Assembly (NCBI GenBank): GCA_947466965.1
Contig: CANIFU010000005.1
Span: forward strand, 1-64,000
Source: Bacteroidota bacterium
Lineage (GTDB): Bacteria > Bacteroidota > Bacteroidia > 2-12-FULL-35-15
Length of the DNA: 64,000 bases
Direction: 5' to 3'
Within the stretch, counting starts at the first letter, position 1; each line of letters begins with the position of its first letter. Below, in pieces: positions 38,157 through 46,876 of the stretch. Both the position numbers and the translations under genes were made by a program. The notes beneath the pieces were generated by a model, which saw only the letters and a list, made by a program, of their open reading frames with translations, ran no database searches and was not told the DNA's origin.

Positions 38157-38557
38157 TTGTTCTAAATACAAATGCTTAAATCGTACTTGCAATGAAGTTA
38201 AAAGGTGAGATTTTGAGAGAGAGTTTATCATTGAATTTTAGCGTTTCTGCTGACTTTTTCAATCAGTAAAAGTGCCATGATGTAAAATGTTGATATACAA
38301 TGCTATATGTGTGCATAAAATGCTCAGATTCCATTTTTGGGAATAAGGGTGTCATCTTGGGATTTTTTAAATGAAATGAAATAGAAAAACAATTGCTTTT
38401 ATTTTACATGAGAATTAAAATATAACGCTTGTTTCTTTTGTTTTTAATTAGATCTTAAAAGTGTTTTTTAGTGCTAATTTTATTTTTTTTTAACTTTATA
38501 TTTGAAAAAAAATATAATTTGCTTCAAGTATGTTCAATTATACTAAATTTGTTTTTA
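38157..38557. promoter_or_regulatory. Divergent regulatory region between sensor gene and TPR/CHU_C/PorP operon
   Basis: A 401-bp AT-rich stretch without a convincing gene. The first 75 bp could code an N-terminal extension of the sensor if its upper ATG were used. On the plus strand TATATTTG at 38497-38504 is a perfect -7 element, predicting transcription from about 38511 and a ~45-base leader before the ATG at 38558; no good -33 TTTG is seen. I could not identify a matching minus-strand promoter by eye. Both surface-related operons start from this region, so shared control is possible. Confidence 0.45.
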
Positions 38558-39286
38558 ATGAAAAAAAATATAATTCCAGGAGCACTTTTTCTAATATTAT
38601 TTTTGTTTGTTAGTTTCGTTTCCTATTCTCAAAATACTGCCAATGAATTTTATAAAAGTGCATTGATTAACGATTCCCAAAAAGATTATACTGCTGCGCT
38701 TCACGATCTTGATAATGCCATATTCCAAAATCCAAACTATGATAGTGCTTATTGTTTGCAGGGTTTTATTCATTTTAAAATGGGAGAAAATAAATTGGCG
38801 ATCAAGTTTTTGGATAAAGCAATCAAGTTAAATCCGAATTATACTGATGCTATTAATGGAAGAGGAATTGTAAAAGCCCAAATGCAAGATTATATTTCAG
38901 CAATAAAGGAATTCAATAAAGCCATTGAATTAAGTCCACTCAAGCCTAAGCCTTATTTTAATAGGGCGCTAGCGAAAGCGCATTTAGATGACTACAGCTC
39001 CGCTATCAAAGACCTAGACAAAGCAATTTCAATAGACAATAACTACACAAATGCATTTTACAGCCGAGCATTTTGGAAAGATATTGCTGGCGATTATTCG
39101 GGATCGGTTGCGGACTATAAAAAAGTTATTGAGTTAGATCCTTCTTATCGTGAGGCGTACATAGGTTTAGCTACTACAATGTATCAGCATGGTGAAAAAG
39201 TATCTGCCTGTGAACTTTTGAAAACAGCTGCTGAGAAGGGAAGTATTATGGCAGATGAACTTGTTACTAACTTGTGCACCGAATGA
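38558..39286 (+). CDS. Exported TPR protein
   Basis: A 242-residue protein. The ATG at 38558 gives a signal peptide (ALFLILFLFVSFVSYSQ); the longer reading from 38471 has an unlikely N-terminus. About five to six tetratricopeptide repeats follow (for example AIKFLDKAIKLNPNYTDA, AIKDLDKAISIDNNYTNA). TPR proteins act as scaffolds; near T9SS components they are often periplasmic accessory factors. Its stop overlaps the start of the next gene as ATGA, so it is translationally coupled to the small type B cargo and PorP/SprF genes. Confidence 0.85.
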   Translation: MKKNIIPGALFLILFLFVSFVSYSQNTANEFYKSALINDSQKDYTAALHDLDNAIFQNPNYDSAYCLQGFIHFKMGENKLAIKFLDKAIKLNPNYTDAINGRGIVKAQMQDYISAIKEFNKAIELSPLKPKPYFNRALAKAHLDDYSSAIKDLDKAISIDNNYTNAFYSRAFWKDIAGDYSGSVADYKKVIELDPSYREAYIGLATTMYQHGEKVSACELLKTAAEKGSIMADELVTNLCTE

Positions 39287-39840
39287 AAAAAATTAACACA
39301 ATCTTTTTATTACTTCTATTCTGTGAAATTTCATTTTCACAAATTACTTTTAATGTGATAAAAAAAGATGTTAAATGTAATCATAAGGAATATGGTGATG
39401 TTGAAGTGGTAGTTACATCCACGAATACACCTTATAAATTTTTATGGAGTACTTCAGACACAACTTCCTCCATTCATGATATTAATGAAGGAGTATATTC
39501 GGTTGTTATTACGGATGGAAGTGGTAATGATACAACAGTTGTAATTGAAGTAAAGTTGATTGTTTGTGAAATGGCACCTGAAATAGTATTTACTCCCAAT
39601 GCTGACGGAATAAATGATTTCTGGTATATTCAAAATTCAGAATATTTTCCTCAAGCTTGTTTTCTTGTATACAATCGTCTCGGTCAAAAAGTATTTGAAA
39701 AAAAAGGACAATATGAACTTTGGGATGGAAAAGATCTGTTTGGTGTTTCATTGCCTGTTGCCAGTTACTATTATGTAATTTATCATGATCAGTCGGATGA
39801 AGGAACAATTATTAAAGGATGTGTATCAATTATAAAATGA
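39283..39840 (+). CDS. Minimal SprB-repeat protein with type B T9SS (CHU_C) C-terminal domain
   Basis: A 185-residue secreted protein starting at ATG 39283. A signal peptide (LLLLFCEISFSQ) is followed by a single SprB-like unit (about residues 24-90; KKDVKCNHKEYGDVEV ... GVYSVVITDGSGND) and then a gliding-type C-terminal domain (about 100-185): IVFTPNADGINDFW, FLVYNRLGQKVFEKKG, ELWDGKDLFG. Type B domains need a partner PorP/SprF protein for secretion, and exactly such a protein is encoded by the next gene, with ATGA overlaps on both sides. Most type B cargo are hundreds to thousands of residues long, so this one is close to a bare sorting module. Confidence 0.85.
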   Translation: MKKINTIFLLLLFCEISFSQITFNVIKKDVKCNHKEYGDVEVVVTSTNTPYKFLWSTSDTTSSIHDINEGVYSVVITDGSGNDTTVVIEVKLIVCEMAPEIVFTPNADGINDFWYIQNSEYFPQACFLVYNRLGQKVFEKKGQYELWDGKDLFGVSLPVASYYYVIYHDQSDEGTIIKGCVSIIK

Positions 39841-40796
39841 TAAAAATTAAAACAGTCATCATACTTTTGTTCTTTTCGGTTGCAGTATATGCTCAACAGA
39901 CGGTACAGTATTCTCAATTCATGATGAACGATTACGGATTAAATCCCGCTGTTGCCGGAAGCGGTAAAGGATTAAATGTAATGGTTGGTAGAAGGACTCA
40001 ATGGCGTGGTTTTGCTTTCGCTCCTGAATCTAATTTTGCAAGTGTGACAAAAGCATTTGGTAAAAAAGGATACAAATATTATTGGCATGGTGTAGGTGCA
40101 TATGTTGAGCAAGATAAATTCGGTGTTTTTACAAACCAAGCTGCATATGGTTCTTATGCAATTCATTTAAAATTGTCAGCTAAATATTATTTCAGTGTTG
40201 GGATTGCTGCCGGCATAAAAAGTGTTGCTTTAACAAATTCTATTTTCAATGCTAACGATCCTGCCTTGTCTCAAATTAGTCCGCAGGTTTTGTTGCCGGA
40301 TTTTATTCCTGGTATTTATTTCTACTCAAAAAAAATATCGTTTGGATTATCTGTACGCAATATCTATAAAAACTCATTAAAGCAGGGTAGTAATGAAATC
40401 GGAACAAATGGAAAATTGCTTCCTACCGCAATTTTCACAGCATGTAAAAAGTTTAAATCGGAAGGTTATGATTATGTTTTTGTTCCTGGTATAAATATCC
40501 AGTCTAATTTTATGGGTATTCCTTCTGCTCAATTTAATTTTATGACTTATTTTCGTCAACGAATCGGACTTGGCCTTACGTACAGGATGCATGACGCGAT
40601 TTCCGGAATGATACAGATTCGTGTATTCAAAAATGTTGTTGTAGGTTTTGCATACGATTATACGATTTCGCGTTTCAGATCAGCGAATGCCAATTCAACA
40701 GAATTCATGATGGGTTTGTCTCCCGTTATGAGCAGTGAAGGGTATGATAAGCCTAATGGAACAGCCGATTGTCCAAAATTTGATTTTGATTTTTAA
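39837..40796 (+). CDS. PorP/SprF family T9SS outer-membrane protein
   Basis: A 319-residue outer-membrane barrel. The start at ATG 39837 overlaps the preceding stop (ATGA). A signal peptide (IILLFFSVAVYA) is followed by the family hallmark QQTVQYSQFMMNDYGLNPAVAGS and RRTQWRGFAFAPES; the end has VVVGFAYDYTISRF and MMGLSPVM. SprF is needed to secrete SprB in Flavobacterium johnsoniae, and PorP/SprF proteins in general pair with type B cargo. The coupled gene upstream is the likely client. The list of core T9SS genes (PorV, SprA, GldK-N) is absent from this window. Confidence 0.92.
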   Translation: MIKIKTVIILLFFSVAVYAQQTVQYSQFMMNDYGLNPAVAGSGKGLNVMVGRRTQWRGFAFAPESNFASVTKAFGKKGYKYYWHGVGAYVEQDKFGVFTNQAAYGSYAIHLKLSAKYYFSVGIAAGIKSVALTNSIFNANDPALSQISPQVLLPDFIPGIYFYSKKISFGLSVRNIYKNSLKQGSNEIGTNGKLLPTAIFTACKKFKSEGYDYVFVPGINIQSNFMGIPSAQFNFMTYFRQRIGLGLTYRMHDAISGMIQIRVFKNVVVGFAYDYTISRFRSANANSTEFMMGLSPVMSSEGYDKPNGTADCPKFDFDF

Positions 40797-40797
40797 G

Positions 40798-41532
40798 GTG
40801 AAAGGGTTTGTAAAAATACTTTGGCGTTTTTCCTGGAAAGCTGCAATGTGGTTTTTCATAGTAAGTTTTCTTTCTGTAATTTTTTTTCGTTGGGTTCCTA
40901 TTCCTATAACACCCCTTATGCTTATCAGATGTGTCGAGCAAAAGATGGATGAAAAAGAAATGAAGTTAAATAAAGAGTGGGTACCTCTTGAAGAAATTGC
41001 TCCTAATTTGCAGCTAGCTGTTGTTTGTTCCGAAGATCAGAATTTTCTTAAACACAATGGTTTCGATTTTGAGGCGATAGAAAAGGCAATTGAGTATAAT
41101 GAAACACATAAAAAAACACGTGGAGCGAGTACCATAAGTCAACAAACAGCAAAAAATGTTTTTCTATGGCAAGGCAGAAGTTTTATACGTAAAGGGTTTG
41201 AAGTATATTTTACATTTTTGATTGAAACATTTTGGAGTAAAGAGCGGATCATGGAAGTGTATTTGAACGTGATTGAAATGGGTGATGGGATTTACGGTGC
41301 TCAGGCTGCATCAAAAAAAAATTTCAAAAAAGATGCTCAATATTTAAGTAAACTAGAAGCAGCTACGATTGCAGCTGTTTTGCCAAATCCTATTCGGTTT
41401 AATGCCGGAAATCCAAGCGGATATGTTCAAAAGCGTAGAGCCTGGATTATGAATCAGATGGTTTTTTGGGGTGGCGTTTTGAAATACAACGAAGAACCCC
41501 TTAAAGTAAAGCCAAAGCGGAATAGAAAATAA
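40798..41532 (+). CDS. mtgA: Monofunctional peptidoglycan glycosyltransferase MtgA
   Basis: A GT51 transglycosylase that polymerises lipid II into glycan strands. One membrane anchor (AAMWFFIVSFLSVIFF) precedes the domain; CSEDQNFLKHNGFDFEAI carries the catalytic Glu, and GASTISQQTAKNVFLW and ERIMEVYLNVIEMGDGIYG are the other conserved motifs. The start is uncertain. I prefer GTG at 40798, right after the PorP stop, which gives 244 residues and a family-like N-terminus. ATG 40756 or GTG 40735 would overlap the end of the PorP gene by 41-62 bp. Confidence 0.88.
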   Translation: MKGFVKILWRFSWKAAMWFFIVSFLSVIFFRWVPIPITPLMLIRCVEQKMDEKEMKLNKEWVPLEEIAPNLQLAVVCSEDQNFLKHNGFDFEAIEKAIEYNETHKKTRGASTISQQTAKNVFLWQGRSFIRKGFEVYFTFLIETFWSKERIMEVYLNVIEMGDGIYGAQAASKKNFKKDAQYLSKLEAATIAAVLPNPIRFNAGNPSGYVQKRRAWIMNQMVFWGGVLKYNEEPLKVKPKRNRK

Positions 41533-41612
41533 TGATGCGACTAGTTATAATTTTTTTATAAATTACTCCTGTCAAACAAAACAATTCAAATTTTTAAATG
41601 AAATCAACAAAC

Positions 41613-42179
41613 TTAGTTTTCTTCAAAAATATCAACAATCTTCTCTAGCTTAGAATCATCATATTTTCCGGAGGTAGTATATACAACTTTCCCTGTTTTA
41701 TCCAATACAAAAAAATAGGGAATATCACGTTTTTTGAAATCTAACTCTTCTTTGTAGGTTTTTCCACCATCGTAAAAAAGCAAGTAGGGATAAAGTTCTT
41801 TATCGGTTTGGGATTTTATTTTTTCCTTCGAAGTGTTGCTTGCCAATTTATTAAATCCGGTAAACATCGGAATAAAATACAGGTTTACATCATAATCAAC
41901 ATGAATATCAAAAACATCTGCTTGTGATGCATCCACTTTTCCTATAAATTTATTGTAAATTGGATTGATCCATGTCTTAAGATTTGATTCAGCATCCGTG
42001 CTGAATGCTATACATAATAATGTGTATTTCCCTTTTGTATCGGTAGGAAGATTAACTGCTTTTCCATTGTAATCTTCACATTCCATTCTTGGGAAAATGG
42101 TTCCAATAACTCCTCTATTAGGAGTGAATGCCATTGTAAGTGCTGCAATTACAATTATAAATAAAAAATATTTTTTCAC
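41613..42179 (-). CDS. Exported thioredoxin-fold protein lacking CxxC
   Basis: A 188-residue protein starting at a GTG (42179), with a signal peptide (YFLFIIVIAALTMA). The layout is thioredoxin-like: KGKYTLLCIAFSTDAES in the place of the active-site strand, then DIPYFFVLDKTGKVVYTTSGKYDDSKL, the usual cis-Pro/C-terminal part. The redox CxxC is missing: the segment after the first strand reads FSTDAESN. It cannot act as a classic disulfide oxidoreductase; it may be a structural or heme/copper-assembly type protein similar in plan to ATP10-like proteins. Function not known. Four bases separate it from the upstream gene. Confidence 0.68.
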   Translation of the reverse strand: MKKYFLFIIVIAALTMAFTPNRGVIGTIFPRMECEDYNGKAVNLPTDTKGKYTLLCIAFSTDAESNLKTWINPIYNKFIGKVDASQADVFDIHVDYDVNLYFIPMFTGFNKLASNTSKEKIKSQTDKELYPYLLFYDGGKTYKEELDFKKRDIPYFFVLDKTGKVVYTTSGKYDDSKLEKIVDIFEEN

Positions 42180-42183
42180 AATA

Positions 42184-42456
42184 TTATGATTTTAATACTT
42201 CGGGTAATTTTTCTTTAGTTAATTCGCTTCCCGCAATTTTTAATAAAAATACTACTTTGCCATTAGCAAATTCGTGTTTCATTTCATTTTTTACAAGATC
42301 CATGAGTAGATCAAAATCGCCATAGAGCATAGTGCTTAAACCACCAACATCAACGCGAATGTTTTTATTTTGTTTTATCCGCTGAATGAAATCGATAACT
42401 TTTTGTTCGTAACCATTAGTTAAAGCATACATGCTTATTTCAATTGTAGCTATCAT
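42184..42456 (-). CDS. Thiamine-binding (MTH1187/YkoF-type) small protein
   Basis: A 90-residue protein with the start at ATG 42456 (an upstream TTG at 42486 is less likely). IATIEISMYALTNGYEQKV at the N-terminus, GLSTMLYGDFDLLMDLV in the middle and KVVFLLKIAG at the end fit the ferredoxin-like thiamine-binding/YkoF family, in which oligomers bind thiamine or its pyrimidine precursor. No signal peptide. It sits between the secreted cyclophilin gene and the thioredoxin-like gene on the same strand, with no thiamine synthesis gene nearby, so the link to thiamine here is by family only. Confidence 0.65.
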   Translation of the reverse strand: MIATIEISMYALTNGYEQKVIDFIQRIKQNKNIRVDVGGLSTMLYGDFDLLMDLVKNEMKHEFANGKVVFLLKIAGSELTKEKLPEVLKS

Positions 42457-42528
42457 TTGCTTAATAAATTGTTGCAAAAATTTCAAAAAAATTCTTGTAC
42501 ATCAGGAAAGGAAATCAACTGTTGCCTT

Positions 42529-43134
42529 TTATTTATTTAATTCAGCAAATACTTTATCAGCTTTGAATTTTTTTGCACCCTTTCCTTTGCGAATAATTTT
42601 TACTTTAATAATCATATCCCCTTGAACGATTGCGTTCACAACATCTTGTCCGTTTATAACATGCCCAAAAACTGTGTGTTTGCCATCTAACCAAGGAGTA
42701 GCGATATGTGTAATAAAAAACTGCGATCCGTTTGTTCCCTGACCGGCATTTGCCATAGAGAAAATTCCTGGACCAGTATGTTTTAAATCGGGGTGGATTT
42801 CATCTTTGAATTTGTATCCCGGACCACCTGTGCCATTTCCTATTGGATCGCCCCCTTGAATCATAAAGTTCGGGATCACACGGTGAAATTTTAAACTGTC
42901 GTAATAGGGAACGCCTATTTTTTTTGCATTGTTTTTTATTTTACCTTCTGCCAAACCAACAAAGTTGGCCACCGTGAGTGGTGTCTTTTCGTATTCGAGT
43001 GCCAATAATATAACCCCTTTGTTTGTTGTTATTTCGGCATACAATCCAGGCGCTAACTTAGCTTTCTTATCTTTTTTTGCAAAACCTGCTGTTGTTACTA
43101 ATAATAATGTAACTGCTAATAGTATTTTTTTCAT
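42529..43134 (-). CDS. Exported cyclophilin-type peptidyl-prolyl isomerase
   Basis: A 201-residue protein with signal peptide ([16 protein letters not shown]). The cyclophilin core is clear: [36 protein letters not shown] (catalytic Arg and Phe/Met pair), [20 protein letters not shown] and [14 protein letters not shown]. It catalyses cis-trans isomerisation of prolyl bonds in exported proteins, in the periplasm. The Lys-rich stretch after the signal peptide (KKDKKAK) and Lys-rich C-terminal region are common in Bacteroidota versions. First gene of a three-gene minus-strand run. Confidence 0.93.
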   Translation of the reverse strand: MKKILLAVTLLLVTTAGFAKKDKKAKLAPGLYAEITTNKGVILLALEYEKTPLTVANFVGLAEGKIKNNAKKIGVPYYDSLKFHRVIPNFMIQGGDPIGNGTGGPGYKFKDEIHPDLKHTGPGIFSMANAGQGTNGSQFFITHIATPWLDGKHTVFGHVINGQDVVNAIVQGDMIIKVKIIRKGKGAKKFKADKVFAELNK

Positions 43135-43334
43135 AAGGATTTATATGTGTTATAAAATTATAAGATTGTTTGTAATTGTAAAATTAACATAACAAATCAT
43201 AAACCAAAAGAGTTGTTGATAAAACGTTACATCATTTTAACTAAAAAAACTAGTTCAGTTGCTATTTTTGAAGAAACTAAAAAAATCCTTGTTCCTCTTT
43301 TTTTATATATGATTGGATACAATGGTGAGCTATT

Positions 43335-45599
43335 ATGAAAGTTTGTATTGCCGAGAAACCTAGTGTTGCAAAAGAAATAGCAGAGATATTGGGTGCTAAA
43401 CAGCGTAAAGATGGTTATTACGAAGGGAATGGTTATCAGGTAACCTGGAGTTTCGGGCATTTATGTGAACTGAAAGAACCTCATGAGTACGATTCGGCTT
43501 ACCGTGAATGGAACCTGAATATGCTTCCTATACTTCCACAAAAATTCGGGATAAAAGTTAAGAATGATAAAGGTATCGAAAAGCAATTCAATACGATAGC
43601 AACGCTTTTTGAACATGCTTCGGAGGTTATAAATTGCGGTGATGCCGGACAAGAAGGGGAGCTGATTCAGCGTTGGATCTTTTCAAAAACAAATTGTAAA
43701 AAGCCATTGAAACGCTTATGGATTTCATCTTTAACGGAGGAAGCAATACGTGAAGGATTTAAGAAACTCAAAGATGGTAAAGATTATGAACGTCTCTATT
43801 ATGCTGGCTATTCGCGTGCTGCAGCCGATTGGCTTTTAGGTATGAATGCTACACGTTTGTTTACAATAAAATATGGAAATGGTAAACAGGTGCTTTCTAT
43901 TGGAAGGGTTCAAACGCCTACGTTGGCGATGATCGTAAATCGCCAGTTAGAAATTAATGCATTTAAATCGGCGGTTTTTTTTGAATTGAAAACGAAATAC
44001 CGTGACGTGATCTTTAATGCGCAGATAGAGCGATTTCAGGGGAATGAAAAGCAAAAGGCTGAAGGCATTCTAACTTCTATAAAAGAGGAGCAATTCAGAA
44101 TTACATCTGTTGAAACAAAAAAAGGAAAAGAATCTGCTCCACGTTTATTTGATTTAACTTCTTTGCAAGTTGAATGTAATAAACGTTTTGGTTATTCGGC
44201 AGAAGATACATTGAAGGTCATTCAAAATTTATATGAAAAAAAATTAGTTACATATCCTCGTGTAGATACAACCTATCTTCCCAATGATATGTATCCCAAG
44301 ATTCCCGATATTCTTAAAAATATGATTAATTACCAAGCCTTGGTAAAACCATTGTTGGAAAATGAAATTCGTAAATCAACAAAAGTTTTTGATGATAAGA
44401 AAGTAACTGACCACCATGCGATTATTCCAACTGATGTTAAAGCACAAGGTTTAATGGGTAATGAGGCATTGGTTTTTGATACCATTTCAAAACGTTTTTT
44501 GGCCGCATTTTATCCAGATTGCGAAGTCTCGAATACCACCGTTATTGGAGTAGTAAAAGAAATAGAATTTAAAGCAACAGGGAAACAGATTCTTGATCCA
44601 GGTTGGCGAGTGGTTTATAATAAAGAGGTAATCGATGAAGATGAGAAAGAGGAAATTCAATTTCTTCCAGCTTTCGTAATGGGCGAAAAAGGACCTCATG
44701 AAGTGTTTCTTGCGGAAGGTAAAACAAGTGCCCCGAAAGCATTTACAGAAGCAACATTGCTTCGTGCTATGGAAACGGCTGGGAAGCAGATCGACGACGA
44801 AGAGTTACGAGAATTAATGAAGGATAACGGAATTGGCCGACCTTCTACACGTGCGGCAATCATTGAAACGTTGTTCCGAAGAAATTATGTGAAACGTGAG
44901 CGAAAAAACTTAGTTCCTACTGTTACCGGAATGGAATTGATTCGTGTCATAAATAACGAGTTGTTAAAGTCGGCAGAGATGACAGGTAACTGGGAATTTA
45001 AACTTCGTCAGATTGAAAAAGGTGAATATCAAGCGGAAGCTTTTTTAGCTGAGATGAAACAGATGGTTAGCGATTTGGTTATTCAAGTGCGCAACGAAAG
45101 TTCACAGCGAATAACTATTGCCAGCCATACACCTGTTGTTGAAAGAGATGAAAAAGTGGATTGCCCCAAATGTAATTCCGGAAAAATGTTGAAAGGGAAA
45201 ACTGCTTTTGGATGTAGTAATTATAAAACTGGCTGCGATATGAAAATTCCATTTGAATTGATGGGGAAACGATTAACGGATGTTCAGATAAAATTGCTTT
45301 TGGAAAAGAAAAAGACAACAGTAATAAAAGGATTTGTAGTTTCGACTCCGCTCGACAAGTCAACAATACGGAAAGACGGCATTTTAAAATTAACAGATTC
45401 ATTCAATGTTGAGTTTGAGGAGACACAACTGAAAACAAAAGTTACAAAGAGCAAAAAAGCTGTAGAAGAAAACAAGTCCGGAATTTGTCCGGTTTGTAAA
45501 AAAGGTATTATTCTGAAAGGCAAAACAGCATTCGGTTGTAGTGAATATAAAAACGGATGTTCTTTTCGTATGCCATTTGATACTGTTGTTTCACCATGA
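43335..45599 (+). CDS. topB: DNA topoisomerase III
   Basis: A 754-residue type IA topoisomerase that decatenates and relaxes DNA through a 5' phosphotyrosine. The TOPRIM domain has KVCIAEKPSVAKEI (Glu7) and DAGQEGEL (Asp103). The catalytic tyrosine is Tyr307 in VTYPRVDTTYLP. Conserved SIGRVQTPTLAM and GIGRPSTRA are present. The C-terminal part has two zinc-ribbon-like repeats, CPKCNSGKMLKGKTAFGC and CPVCKKGIILKGKTAFGC, each with a further Cys. Length is normal for chromosomal Bacteroidota TopB. The stop overlaps the start of the glycosyltransferase gene (ATGA). Confidence 0.95.
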   Translation: MKVCIAEKPSVAKEIAEILGAKQRKDGYYEGNGYQVTWSFGHLCELKEPHEYDSAYREWNLNMLPILPQKFGIKVKNDKGIEKQFNTIATLFEHASEVINCGDAGQEGELIQRWIFSKTNCKKPLKRLWISSLTEEAIREGFKKLKDGKDYERLYYAGYSRAAADWLLGMNATRLFTIKYGNGKQVLSIGRVQTPTLAMIVNRQLEINAFKSAVFFELKTKYRDVIFNAQIERFQGNEKQKAEGILTSIKEEQFRITSVETKKGKESAPRLFDLTSLQVECNKRFGYSAEDTLKVIQNLYEKKLVTYPRVDTTYLPNDMYPKIPDILKNMINYQALVKPLLENEIRKSTKVFDDKKVTDHHAIIPTDVKAQGLMGNEALVFDTISKRFLAAFYPDCEVSNTTVIGVVKEIEFKATGKQILDPGWRVVYNKEVIDEDEKEEIQFLPAFVMGEKGPHEVFLAEGKTSAPKAFTEATLLRAMETAGKQIDDEELRELMKDNGIGRPSTRAAIIETLFRRNYVKRERKNLVPTVTGMELIRVINNELLKSAEMTGNWEFKLRQIEKGEYQAEAFLAEMKQMVSDLVIQVRNESSQRITIASHTPVVERDEKVDCPKCNSGKMLKGKTAFGCSNYKTGCDMKIPFELMGKRLTDVQIKLLLEKKKTTVIKGFVVSTPLDKSTIRKDGILKLTDSFNVEFEETQLKTKVTKSKKAVEENKSGICPVCKKGIILKGKTAFGCSEYKNGCSFRMPFDTVVSP

Positions 45600-46834
45600 T
45601 TAAATCGCAACATATTTTAATTATCGGAACAGTTTGGCCGGAGCCCAACTCATCCGCTGCGGGTAGTCGTATTTTGCAGTTAATCGACATATTTCTGAAG
45701 CTTCAATGGAAGATAACTTTTGCTTCCGCAGCAAGCGATAGTGAATTTGCTTTTGATGTTCAGAAGCTTGGAATTGAAAAAGTAAGGATTGAATTAAATA
45801 ATAAAAGTTTTGATGATTTTATTTCTACACTCAATCCTACAATTGTCATTTTTGATCGTTTTATGATGGAAGAACAATTCGGTTGGCGGGTTGCTGAAAA
45901 CGCCCCCGATGCTTTGCGAATATTAGATACTATTGATTTACATTGCCTTCGAAAAGCCCGGCAGCTTGCATTTAAACAGAAAAGAAGTTTTGTAGAACAA
46001 GATCTTTTTTCAGATATTTCAAAACGGGAAATAGCCAGCATTTTACGTTGCGATTGTTCGCTTATCATTTCTGATTTTGAAATGAGATTGCTGAACAATT
46101 ATTTCAAAATTGATACATCTTTGATTCATTACATTCCCTTTATATTCGATCCTATTGATGATGTAAATATCAGTAACTGGCCATCTTTTGAAAATAGAAC
46201 AAACTTTATTACCATCGGAAATTTTATTCATGAACCCAATTGGAACGCTGTTCAATATTTAAAAGAAGAAATTTGGCCTATGATCCGAAAGCAACTGGCG
46301 GATGCAGAATTGCATGTTTACGGAGCTTACGCTTCTCAAAAAGTAACTGAATTGAATAATTTAAAAGATGGGTTTATCATTAAAGGTAGAGCTGAAGATG
46401 CAATGCAAGTTGTAAGAAATGCAAAAGTGTGTTTAGCGCCATTACGAATTGGCGCTGGCATTAAAGGAAAATTAGTTGAAGCTATGCATTGTGGAACCCC
46501 AAGTGTAACTTCAGATATTGGATCGGAAGGAATGCATGGCGATTTTGATTGGAATGGAATAATTGCGAATTCTTCAGAGGAAATTGCAAATGCTGCTGTG
46601 AAATTATATACGGATGTTTCTCTCTGGAAAAAGTCACAGAGAAATGGAATAAACCTTATTAATCAGTTTTATTCTAGAGAAAAATTTGAATTAGAATTCA
46701 TTGATACTATCCTGTCGATTCAACAAAACATTAAAAAACACCGGCATAAAAATTTTATCGGTGCGATGTTAATGCATCATACGATTTCAGGAACCAAATA
46801 CATGGCAAAATGGATAGAGGAGAAGAATAAGTAA
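45596..46834 (+). CDS. GT4-like glycosyltransferase
   Basis: A 412-residue cytoplasmic GT-B fold enzyme. The N-terminal Rossmann half begins ILIIGTVWPEPNSSAAGSR. The C-terminal half has FITIGNFIHEPNWNAV and the donor-binding CLAPLRIGAGIKGKLVEAM followed by GTPSVTSDIGSEGM, the family GT4 signature. It transfers a sugar from an activated nucleotide donor; acceptor unknown. It starts within the topB stop codon (ATGA overlap), which implies coupled translation, although no functional link between a topoisomerase and a sugar transferase is apparent. Confidence 0.87.
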   Translation: MIKSQHILIIGTVWPEPNSSAAGSRILQLIDIFLKLQWKITFASAASDSEFAFDVQKLGIEKVRIELNNKSFDDFISTLNPTIVIFDRFMMEEQFGWRVAENAPDALRILDTIDLHCLRKARQLAFKQKRSFVEQDLFSDISKREIASILRCDCSLIISDFEMRLLNNYFKIDTSLIHYIPFIFDPIDDVNISNWPSFENRTNFITIGNFIHEPNWNAVQYLKEEIWPMIRKQLADAELHVYGAYASQKVTELNNLKDGFIIKGRAEDAMQVVRNAKVCLAPLRIGAGIKGKLVEAMHCGTPSVTSDIGSEGMHGDFDWNGIIANSSEEIANAAVKLYTDVSLWKKSQRNGINLINQFYSREKFELEFIDTILSIQQNIKKHRHKNFIGAMLMHHTISGTKYMAKWIEEKNK

Positions 46835-46876
46835 GTTTTTATTCTTGTTGACTTAAATAAAAAAAGATAGTATTGT

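Noticed and set aside
38157-38231. N-terminal extension of the sensor phosphatase from ATG 38231
   Set aside because: It would place 25 residues before the signal peptide; ATG 38156 gives the expected export signal. Not fully excluded.
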